DNA from: Neelides folsomi
Lineage: Eukaryota > Arthropoda > Collembola > Neelipleona > Neelidae
Length of the DNA stretch: 64,000 nucleotides
NCBI GenBank assembly: GCA_034687125.1
Contig: JAQGBZ010000067.1
Location: 124,001-188,000, forward strand
Direction: 5' to 3'
This document shows positions 51,936 to 62,983 of this stretch, one piece after another (position 1 is the first letter of the stretch; every line of letters begins with the position of its first letter). The position numbers and the translations under genes were made by a program. The notes below the pieces were generated by a model, which searched no databases, was not told the origin of the DNA, and was given only the letters and a program-made list of their open reading frames with translations.

Positions 51936-54900
51936 TTAGAAGTGAACTTGGGAGATGGCGAGTATTAAAATAGAGAGGCACTTTGAGCCAGAGAGTTTTA
52001 TCCCGTTGGAAGGAGACGCCGCGGCGGCCGGCGACGAAGGCGACCCTGATGGTTTTCTCCTTTGGATCAAAGCTATTTTGTCAGCTAAAATAAGAAACAA
52101 TTTCATCAATTTCCAATTCCAATTCAATTCCCCATTTATAATTCTAAAAGGAACAATGATAGAAAAACATTAAGAGTGGGAATTGTTTGATAAATACTCA
52201 GCTAATTATATTTAGTTAGTTAGTAGGTTAATAAAATAAATGGTTTAAAGACCTTGGGAGACATAGACCATGGTTGATGCAGGTTCTGCATGGGCTGTCT
52301 TGCAGGTGTAGTTGCCCGAATCAGAAACGTCAGCGTCTCTTATCAGGAGTCTTGATTGCGTTTTACTTCCTGGCTCTGTGTGTATGCTCACTTCCCGTGA
52401 TGCTCCATAGTTGATCATACGTTCATTGTGATACCAAAAGATGTATTCGGGAGGTTTGGGGCTCTATTATTTTTTAAATATGTTATTTTAATAATATCAA
52501 TACATACTTATTTAATACAGATATTTATATTACATGTTAAAATGTATGAAAGAGAGATTTATAACTTTGTATTGATTATTTAATTTTAATTTAATTTCAT
52601 CATTTATAAATATTTGGATTGGAATTAAATTGGTTTTTACCTTTTCTATGATACAGACAAGATTGATTGTGGATCCTTGTTCAAGATGATATTCTCCATT
52701 TCCTAAGATAAAGGCTTCAGGGACTGCAACGTGCAAGTAGACGAAGTATGATACAATTCCCGTTCCAGTTGACACCTGTCAATTCCAATAGTGTAATTAG
52801 GACAATTTTGATCGTTATTCATTCTTTGTGGTAAAAGTAATATATTGGGGCTGAAGTAGGAAATAGAAAAAGTGAGGTCTTTTGTATTGGAAGCTTGTCG
52901 GTTTGTGGATTAGACGATGGCAGTTTTACATATTATAAGTTAGGGAAAGAAATCTTGAAAGTTTTAGAATGTAAAGATTTAAGAAGTTCAACTTTTGGCA
53001 CTTTGACTTCCCCCCAACTTGGGATTTAAAAGCCACAACGAAGAGTGGAGAAAACTTTATTTGTTTTGTATTCTGCCACTGTCTACGAGGGAGAAAAATT
53101 ATTGAGCCCCTGTGAATTCGCAAAACTCGAAAGCGGAATTTCTTAAGACTCCGCCTCCATCAAGTACTAAAATCCTGAAAGAGCCGGCGGTGTAATTAAT
53201 ACACTACATTTCACTCCAAAATTTATATTACGTAACTATCAACTAAAAATGCATAATTGAACCCAATTTCAAATTTTAGGTTCATACACACATACTAAGT
53301 ATTACATTACATAAATATTATTTCTTTAAGCATGTTCTTATAAGAGTGTATTTGCATACAAGCTTGTAAAGTTGTAATATAAATTATTCTACATTTTTAC
53401 ATTTTACTTTCAAATTAATATGAGGAAAAACTGTGTTTTTTGCCCCTTTAGGTTGAATTCATTTTGTGACATACACGGTACGATATTTTAAATAGAAATG
53501 GTTTGGTTTAATGCGCCTTACGCGAACCATTTGCATTTGATGGTTAAATCTTCTATTTTCCTCGGTTTAATATCAACGTGATTGCATTGTCCAATGAAAA
53601 TTTCCCTTCTGATTTTATTTCAGATTTTCGTGAAAAATATTGTCGTTTGTCAAAACCCGCTAGCAATATTTTTTATCCTTATTTCTTTCAAATGCACAGG
53701 GAGCATCAGGTTCACAATATCTGTACAATGATTTTCATAATATGCCATTTCCAGATATCTCATTGTCACTCCAATATTAAATTTTTTATCCCATTCTTGA
53801 TTCTTCTCATCTTGATATGGATTTTTGAATTTTCATAATGAAAATAATTTTGCAATTTTTAGAACCTCTTTGTAAGATTATTCAATTTAAAATTACTTTC
53901 TCTATCATTAGTTCAAATGGGGTCAATGTTAATTGGTTTTTTAATCCCAAAGAATGATTTTATGGTTGGTAAAAGCTGATGGAAGGAGCATCAAACGGTT
54001 TTCATATGTGTAAAAGAAAGAAATTTACAACCATGTTGGTTCCCAGACTTTGAAAAAAGAGATAAAAAGGCTGGAACATTTATAAAAAGTTCCGTATTGA
54101 AGGTTTGATGAGGGAAGAAGTTGGTAGTTGTATCGGGATTTTGTGGATGTTTAAAATTCGAGGAAGGCGTCTAAGGGGAATTCTCCACCGGAGAAGAATA
54201 GAGATGAGGGCAATAAAGAAAGATTACGTGGAGCCGAGTGTGGAGACGGCCCATTAGCATAGAAAAAAACAAAGGACCAGACGGGGAAGGAGAGAAGAAT
54301 TGAGAATAAGTATCAAACGGCCTGTCGTTCAAACCGCCGTATATAATTTGTAAATAATAAATAAAACTGAGTGGCGCATTGGAAATTGGAGAGTCAATCT
54401 CTGGCCAAAAACTTTCAACTTCTACTCACTTTGGCCCATAACGGGACGTACATGGAAAAGGCCGGTCCTCATACATAATACTCCTTAAACCAAACTCAAC
54501 TCTAACTTACATATATACCTTATCTATCTATCGCTTTTTTTTATATCTATTCGATTGGATGTTCTAAAAACCTATCATTGATTCATCCCTCATACCTATG
54601 TAGTATTCTTTCAGTATTTTTCTTAAGTTCTTGCTAGCAAAAATTCATACATTGGTATTCCTATCAATGTTTACAAGATATAAGTATGAATGTTCTGTAT
54701 AATTTCAGTTCATCAGATATATTTATAATGGCTTAGTATTGATGTTCTCATATTTGTAGGTCTTTCTGCTTTCTTCCAAAGTTTCTTTCAAGTTCGTTTC
54801 TTTTTTCATGGTCTTCCTATATAGGCATAGTCTTATAATTTGTTTCATTATGATAATACAAACAGAATAGGTTTGGTTCTAAAAGAATCTTATTGGTAAA

Positions 54901-57900
54901 GGTATTGGCTCATCTATCAGTATGAACTTGTGGTTGTGTACATATGGAGAGAAATACTTAAAAGGGAAGGGGATTGGCAAAAGACTTTCTTTTGGGAAAC
55001 TTTAGTTCTTCCCCTTAAAGAGTTGAGAAGTTAATAGGGAGAACCCGCAAGTTGTTCTCTGTTATCACTGCGTCCATTCAAACTCTACCTTCTTTGCTCA
55101 TTATATTCCGCAGCTGGGATTCATTAAACCTTTTTTTCCTTCTCTTCTCCTCCATTCCCAAACAAATCGGATCAAGAAGGACAAGAGTTTCGAATTCCGC
55201 TCCCATTCACTTCCACCCACCCATTTAGGGAATTCCCTTTATTGACAAAAATCAATTTTTACATTTGAATATAATAACTGGAACAAAAGTTTGAGCGGCC
55301 AATCGACGTTCATGGAAGTAAATTGGATTTCGATTCATATGCCCATTCCAATTTTTAGATAAAATCAAACGACTTGTCTTTTATGACCCAAAGATTCGCA
55401 ATTGCATTTTATCTCGTTTTGTTAATATTAAAATAGTTATAAATATAACTTTTACGACGATTATTTCTGCGTTTATTCGAGGACTTATCACAAGGAAATA
55501 TGATATTAAATATTTGATAGCTTGATTGATGTATCAAAGGTATAAATCCTAACTATGGGACATATAATAAGGTTGCTATTGTACTGATTCTACTAATCGA
55601 TTTCCTTGTTATTCAACAATGATTAATGGTTTGACTTATTATATTAATAAATGGATTAATAAACTCATCAAGGAAGTGCTTAGGCATCATATACAAGTAT
55701 TATGTACATAGAATGTTAGCACAAACATAATACAAAATAGTTGAACGAACTTGATCGAATTTAAACTTCACAAAATTATTAATCTGTTGTTTATTTAATA
55801 ATTTAATATGGGTCGAGGATTGATCCGTAATAAAAACCAGGGAGTGAAGGGCAAAAGTCAATATTGAGAATAGAAGTAGGGCAGGTGGAATAATGTATTA
55901 AAGGGCCGAGCCAAGTCAATATGATATTCCTTGAATTCTCACTTCTTTTTTGGATGAGGTTCTTTCTCAATTTGGCAAGTAAGAAGTTTGGTGAGGGAAA
56001 GAAGTGCGGTATGGGAAGCGTCTGTGGGATTTGGCTCTTGCCCACAAAACCTCACTTACACTAAATTATATCTAAATCTTTCACGGGAAACACGCAAAGG
56101 TTGGAGCAAAAAATGATTCGCTAAATACACAACTTTTTCCGTCAATTCTAAGAAGATGAATGCGGAACACCAAAAGAGCCCAACTATTTAATTTGACCTT
56201 CGAACTTTCAAATGACCGTCGGAATGAAATTCAATGGTTCTTATATGGACACTTTTACAAATAGGGAAGGGAGGAGCGAGGGTGGTTTTGAAGATGTCGT
56301 GTGTGAATTAATTGGGAAGCGTCTCCTGGACTTTTTTTCCTTCGACTTCTCATTAGGCTCAATTGAGCCGTGCTGTGCCTATTAATCAAAAAACCCTCTT
56401 CGACTTCTCCGTTTTTGAAAGTCTCTCTTTTGCGTCAATGTCAAGCAGACACTTCGCTGTGCTCCCCTTTCATCTTCGACCTCTTTAATTACGTAGAAGG
56501 AACTGGGCTAACAAAATTCTTTAACTACTACTCTTTTTAATGAGGAATTTGAACCTTCTTTTTCCTTCTCATTTTAGATGTCGATTGATGAGTCAAATTT
56601 TACTTTCTCCCCATTACTTTTCCACTCTTTTCCCTTTGAGGAAATTGTTTACTTAAAATGGAAAATTAAGGATTTTACATTTGATCTGATTTTGCGCTTT
56701 GATGATTTCTTTCCAAATTCTTCATTTGAGTTCATGAATTGAGTTTGTTCTACATCTTTAGAGTTATTGAATTTCGCAAGAAGACGTTTTTTGTCCAATG
56801 GCTTTCAAATCGGAAATGATAAATTGTTAAAATATATTTTATTATGTAACATAACATTCATTATTTAAATCATATTTACGCAATATTATTCTACATAATG
56901 TATATGGTAGTGTACTAGTTAATAAATAAAGGAATACTTCATTATAGATTAGTTAAGTTCGAAGAAGTTTAAGAATTTAAGTTTAAGAATTTTCTTATCA
57001 TTTTGTCCTTTACAATAATGGTGGATTGGAATTGTAAATGATTAAAAATGGGAATGGGTTTGGACTGAAGGGTTAGTTTGAGAGTGATGAAAAGATAACA
57101 AATAGTATTAGATAGAGAAACTCGAGGGAAAAGGAATCATTCCGAACGCATAAATACTCAATGCGGATCCAGATTAACTGGAGTGTTCCATTAGGGAGTC
57201 AAGCAAAGATTGAATGGACCTTTCATAGGCAAACCAAAGGTCTTCCATTACCTTCCTTTCCCTCAAAAAATCAGACCCACTTGGCTAAAACTTCCAATAA
57301 ATTCCGGAATGTCGAAATGCAATGATTTGATTTTCCTCGGCCTCCATTTTTAAAAAAAGTCTGATAAGAGGATTTATTGGAATTTCATTTCCGTTCCCTA
57401 TTTTTATTTTTCAAATGTCATGAACAAACGACGTCGTTAATCAGACAAAATGTTCATTTATTTTCAATGTTATTTATTTCTGCATTTGTGCAACTACGTA
57501 TTCCACAGTGTCCATTTGCAAATATCCTTTCATCTATTGATTTTTTAAACAAAAAATTCCTTTTAGTTCAATTTTATAGTAGTTGGAGTAGTGCAAGTCT
57601 CATGCAAGTCAAAGAATCATTTTTAGATTGTTGTAGAGGTTAAGTTTGGTTAGGGCGAAACTACTATAAATAAGGGCTTTAGTCCTTCACGAGTTAGGAA
57701 TCCTAAATGTCAGTTAGGCAAGGAGTCATGAGGAACTTCAAAGGGAAATCGATGATGTTCGCATGAAGGCTAATCCTTTACTACATAATGCCTAAATCCC
57801 AATTTCTTTCAACTTTCTTTAATAAAATTCTTTACTCGAATCGACTTTTAATCAAAGAGAAAATTGGCTAGTCCTTTATACCCTGTTGCTCTCCATGTTT

Positions 57901-60489
57901 GCACTAAGGACGTACAGATACTCATTGTAAGGTTGAATATTTAAGGTATAACCCCATAGGCCTCTTTTTAAAATTTATTACGGTTATAGAATTAGGCCAA
58001 GTTAAAGGCTTTGGGAATTTCAATTTGCATTCAACATCATATGCAAAAATTCTCACAATTCACAATACGGGCATTCATGTATGATATGTTGTAAGTATGC
58101 AATATATTTTCCTATTTTATATATTCAGTCTTAAAGTTTCCTTTTTTATCTTTTAAACAAGCTTTGGATAAATAAAAAAGTTTACTAGAAACAGAACGAT
58201 ACAGAAGAATGACACCTGTATGTTTGCTTTTGTTAATAAATGGCTTGTCGTAAAGGGATATCATGAAAAGAATTCTTTTTGCAAAAAGCTTGAAAGAGAA
58301 AAGAATGCAGACGGGGATAAATTGTAGAAGTGTAGCTCTTAAATTTTTAATTAACGTCTTCCAGTCTTTTGATTAAAAATTCTCATTCAGGATTATGGGA
58401 ATAGAAATAAATTAACTCCTCACCAACTTGTTTATCTCCCCTCTTTAATTAATTTTCTCCTATTTGAGCTTCGAGTTAAGTCGGTGAATCACAACACTTT
58501 CGCATAATAGAAAATGAGACCTTAATTCGATAATTCTTTACATTTATTCAACTCTTGTGGAGCATATTCCGACATTCCAATACAACTCTCACTTTTATTC
58601 CCACATCTAAACAAAAGTGGATTTGGATAAAAGAGAATTTTGCTAACCTGGCACTCGTAAGTTCCGTTGTCTCTCCTTTGTACAAATTTGATTTGCAACG
58701 TCCATTCGTCAGATCCGTCGGAATGCTATTAAAATAATGGCATTAGTTTACATATTAGTTTACATAGTTTACATACCAAACACACATATGCTTTGGATCA
58801 ATTGAGCGATGGCATTATAGTAATCCCATTTAAATATTATTAGATTTTCTCCATGATTGATAAAGTGGAGGAAATTCTTGTTTTTATTATTATTTGCTCT
58901 AATGGAAAGTTTCAACTTGGGTTAAAGTGAACAAAGACACATGTTCTTTTATGTGCTAAATGGGAAAATTTAATAGATATTTTTTAATAACTTACAAGAA
59001 CGTGAAAACGTTCATCATTCGTGTACGTTGTTTTGCCCGTTGTGAGAATATGCCAATCTCTCCTTCGAATCCATGAGATCTGTAAAAAGAAATTGAAGTC
59101 CGGTTGAACTTTTGAAACAAAATTCCCTTTTTTATACATCTGACATAAATTTCAATGTGGGCTGTTGATAAGTTGTCATATTGCACAACTTCAGAAGTCA
59201 CAGCATAGGTAACATAAATATGACAATATAAATACATACATTTAGTTATTGCAGTACCTATATAAATAATATTGAAGATGGTTTTTATAAGGATTGTGTA
59301 TGTAAGGAATGTAAGTAAAAATGAAAGAAATAAAACAAAGTAACATGTTGTTGAATTTGTGACATGTGTTTTTCTCATTCATGGTTTAATCGTAAATAGG
59401 AGATTTTATTTATGTAGGAAATGACATACGGATCTTTCTCCCAGATTCCTGACTCTGCATCGGAGGAAAGCATTATCCCCAAGAGGAACGGTCAGGTTGA
59501 TGGCTGTGTTGTTTTCAAATGGATTCTCCGTCATCTTCTGAAGCTCCTCGAAGCTCGAGTATTGGGGATCTCGATTCAACCACAGCTGTCGAGCATCTGC
59601 TTGCCCCACTCGACCTTCAATAAATTCAACACTTTAAAACTTTTTTATATTAATTTCAACGCATATTTCCCTCCTGTGATCTTCCTGGCTTTTTAGAATA
59701 GAAATATTAAATTGGTAATTTATTAATCGAGAACATGATGCAAGACTTTATCTAATAAAATTATTCAACTCTCGAGTATTTGGTTTTATTATGAAAAAGT
59801 TAAACGGAATTCAAGTAATGGGTTATTTTATATATAAGGATCTTCACTACAATATGTATTGTATAGGATAAAGTCTAAGATTGGGTAATTATGTAAATGG
59901 ATAAATGTTTGAAATAATTTGAATTCGAAGTTGACTAAGTCAATTAATGGGGCGTTAATGAAATTGATTGATTTTGTTAATCTAGGGAAATGAACCTAAA
60001 TGGCTAAAGGGTCTGAGGTTGGGACTTTGAGTGCATTGTGCTGATGAGCATTCTTTTGATATGGTCATGGGTTCATTAATCGATCGAATAATTCGGTTAA
60101 CATTTGAGTTGGTAATATGGGATTCCAATCATTGGATGGAAATGACGCGGGGAGAGGCCCGGGTAAAATATTCCGACTTTCGGGTCTCATGGTCACATCT
60201 GGGCCACAAGGCGCTTTCTCCATTCCCATCCCGTGGAAAGTCGTTTTGTTTTTCAAACACAATTGTCCCACTTTCTCAATGGGACGGGATTCCTCTCTCG
60301 AATTTACAATTTTAAACTACTCGACCATTTTATTTGCGATACTTGGGAGGGAGTGAGGAGTGGAGGGAATGGTCCGGGCTCAAATTGAGAGATGTTTTAT
60401 GTGAGGAGAAGACGCCAAGTACCTTGATTTGCGGTGAAGAGGAGAATGAGGACAGTGTGAGGGAGAAGACTCATCCTCTCAATCATCAT
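51936..60489 (-). CDS. Dpr-family two-Ig cell-surface protein, copy B
   Basis: Seven coding exons, highest first: 60489-60423, 59614-59430, 59079-58996, 58725-58648, 52775-52641, 52463-52253, 52084-51936, giving 302 aa. Exon 1 encodes a signal peptide (SLLPHTVLILLFTANQG after several possible start Mets; 60489 is the first). Ig1 and Ig2 match copy A almost residue for residue: INLTVPLGDNAFLRCRV, ISWIRRRDWHILTTG, DNGTYECQ, PEAFILGNGEYHL, IFWYHNERMINYG and DSGNYTCKTAHA. Intron positions and phases are shared except for one extra intron (58726-58995) that splits Ig1 after ERFHVL. The C-terminus is Ala/Ser/Pro-rich, then SGSKCLSILILAISQ, a short hydrophobic end consistent with GPI anchoring. As a Dpr it probably sits on neuronal surfaces and pairs with DIP-type receptors. 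It lies tail to tail with copy A. Confidence 0.92.
52776..58647 (-). other. dprB intron 4
   Basis: A 5.9-kb phase-0 intron between Ig1 and Ig2, at the same place as the 6.8-kb intron of copy A. No coding or repeated element was recognised. Comparison of the two introns by eye did not reveal a conserved block, though one could be missed. Confidence 0.7.
58726..58995 (-). other. Extra dprB intron absent from dprA
   Basis: A 270-bp phase-0 intron between ERFHVL and HSDGSDEW. The donor is CTT|GTAAGT and the acceptor TAATAG|CAT. In copy A the same residues (HVLHTDGSDEW) are encoded without a break in exon 28510-28671. Confidence 0.9.
59615..60422 (-). other. dprB intron 1
   Basis: An 808-bp phase-1 intron between the signal-peptide exon and the Ig1 exon. 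The acceptor TTGAAG|GT was chosen over a nearby TAAAG because it keeps the frame with the leftover G. Frames at 60031-60356 appear to be chance. Confidence 0.75.
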
Positions 60490-60970
60490 TTATTTATCCG
60501 GTGATCCTCTCACTGGCTAATGAGATCCGGGCAGGTCGTCAATTCACCATTACTCTCCTCCTGCAATTCATCCAACTCATTGCCATCATTGCTCTCTATA
60601 ATTATAATTGAATTGGGCACAGTGATTGCGCTCGTTCATTTACTCCGATTTTCATTAGGAGAAAAATATGTTGCTGTTGGGCTTGGGTTAAAATAGTCTA
60701 TTTACTACAAGCTACACTTATACTTGTGCGCTACGAATGCGTAAAGAGAAGATGAATATTTATTTTATGCAAAGTGCTTTTAGCCTTTTGTAATACTAAG
60801 TATAAATAACTTTACACTCCTGTGAACCATCACCCAAATGGCTTGTGACACATGCTGCATGATACAATCACATAGCTCAAAACAGGAGGAAAATTTACGT
60901 TAGAAACGAATTTAGTTTAACCCAATAACTAAATTCAGAATTTTACGAATTGAACGATAAATTATTTCCT
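60490..60970. promoter_or_regulatory. Head-to-head spacer of dprB and the scramblase gene
   Basis: Only 481 bp separate the two start codons, so both promoters probably lie here. A TTG-started extension of the scramblase frame to 60950 has no support. No TATA box or other element can be named with confidence. Confidence 0.45.
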
Positions 60971-62983
60971 ATGCCCCATCATTTTCACCATTCAGGTAGC
61001 TATCATCATCACCATCACACTCATCTTACTCATCCGCATGTAGAGGAAAAGAAAGTAGAGAAAAAAGATAGTGATCCAGACGACGACGACGACGAGAAGG
61101 AGGACAAACTAAAAGAAGTTCCGTCTATCGGATCGATCGCACCAGAAAATTCGCAATTATCGATAGGTCCAAGTTCATCAAACAAGAAGAGTGATTTTAA
61201 AGGTGACACCAGAATATGACTATTGTATATTATATGATTTATCCATGATTTGGGATACCATATATGGTACACTCGACCAATTGGAACTGTAATTAAACTT
61301 TTGTTTTTACTATAATTTTGAATATAAAAACAAAAAATTAATAACGTTAAATGGTCTTTAATATTTATTTAAATTGCATTTTTAGTAAAAATGAGAAGAG
61401 GGACGCCACCAGGGTTAGAAAGCCTCATTAATGCTGAACAAATCTTTGTCAGACAAAAAGTTGAACTTTTTGAAGGTTTATTACATTTCACATCAAAGAC
61501 CAATTATTGTGTTTGCATTGTTTGCCAATTAAACAACTAATTTTATTGAACCTGTGAATATTTTAGTTTTGACTGATTATGAACAAGCCAATCGATATGA
61601 TATAATTGACCAAGACGGACATCGAATGTTTCATGTCGTTGAAACGACCGGTTGTTGCACAAGGTAATTAAACTCTAATCCAAGAATTACTTTAATTACT
61701 TCCACACTAGTCCTAATATCCATTCCATTAAAAGTTAAACCCTCAATTTTGATTTATGTAAACTGAATAATTAAGGCAATGCTGCGGTGAAAAGCGGCCC
61801 TTTGACCTTAACATCTATGATATGCACGGCCACGAGGTGATTCACATCAATCAACCTTGCTTTTTTCCCTGTCCGTGCAACCTTCAAGTATGAATTGACT
61901 TCAACTATAAAAATTATATCGTTTTCAATTATCAAAATCAATCACTTTTCTATAAAATATTGTTTGATTGATAATTTGACAGTCACTTTGGATTGAGGCA
62001 CCTCCTGGAACACGAATTGCAAAAATGAAGCAGGAATGTTCTCCGTGTTATGCACATTACAGGATAATTGACGAAACCGAAGAAACTGTCCTTAAAATTA
62101 GAAGTGATGGATCCACCACGTGTCTTTGCTGAGAAGCCCACTTCGACGTTAGTTAAATCCTTAAAGCCCAACTGGTATCAATTTTATATTCATTTTTAAT
62201 ATTAGTTTTATTTAAAATTTATTTAAAATAATATCATTTAATGTTATTTAAATAGGTTTATGCTCCTGATGGAAAAACAGACCTTGGAACGATAACTAAG
62301 GAATGGGGAGGAAAACTAAAAATGCTCACTGATGCTGATAACTTTGGAGTTTCTTTCCCCCCTGATTTAGATGTTAATTTGAAAGTTTCACTAATTGGAG
62401 CCGTTTTTTTCATTGTAATTTATACATCAATGATTAGAATATTACAAATATATATATACAACCGCCATCAGGTATATTCACATACCATTCCCAGCCGTCA
62501 TATATATGATCCTAACTTTTTTATATTTCAATTTATCTACCCATAATTTTAACACAAGTTTACCTATTATATGAACTAATAAACAGCCAATTATTAGGCA
62601 AATCGATTAACAAACAACAGAGTTAAAAATCGTAATGTGGAGAAATTTAAACTTTGACGCTTCATGAGTATTCACATACTTGAGTCTTTATACAATTTAT
62701 ACTAGAAACGTTTCCAATCTACTGGTAGTTTTTAAGTATAATCATGATAAATGCTAGAAAAGAACATAACAGTAATTATTTATGCGATTCCAATTTGATT
62801 TCATATCAAAATGGGACGAGGGAAAGAGCAGAGTAGATAGGGCAATACCGAAGAAAGTGACAATTTATCCCTAAACATCTACCTAAATATATTATAATCG
62901 TTGTTTTTTAGGTGTTCTTCATTCATTTGAAGTCTCCGAAGGTGTTCAAATCCCTTAGAATCCCAGACCATCACCAAACCTAA
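60971..62983 (+). CDS. Phospholipid scramblase with an in-frame TGA at a conserved cysteine
   Basis: Seven exons: 60971-61202, 61386-61475, 61567-61663, 61776-61887, 61983-62147, 62256-62471, 62912-62983. They total 328 codons including a TGA as codon 227. The N-terminus is rich in His, then Asp/Lys. The scramblase core follows: PPGLESLINAEQIFVRQKVE, FHVVETTGCCTRQCCGEKRPF, the Cys-rich NQPCFFPCPCNLQ, then TTCLC-TGA-EAHFD. Downstream are GTITKEWGGKLKML, the Ca-binding-type DADNFGVSFPPDLDVN and a membrane helix (KVSLIGAVFFIVIYTS). Family members move phospholipids between membrane leaflets or act in signalling at the plasma membrane. If TGA is read as stop, the product ends after 226 aa and lacks the Ca-binding segment and the helix. 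The last exon, with its 23-residue tail, is the least certain. All other junctions are in frame. Confidence 0.85.
62130..62132 (+). other. In-frame TGA replacing the second Cys of the scramblase CxCC motif
   Basis: The frame set by the acceptor at 61982 gives TGT CTT TGC TGA GAA GCC CAC TTC GAC, with donor GTTAGT right after. In the family this place reads C-x-C-C followed by an acidic/aromatic stretch. The flanking residues and the phase-0 junction to VYAPDG are correct, so TGA stands exactly where TGT or TGC would be. Confidence 0.85.

Noticed and set aside
61030-61272. Ser-rich minus-strand frame
   Set aside because: It is the complement of the acidic run in scramblase exon 1 (GAC repeats read as TCG).
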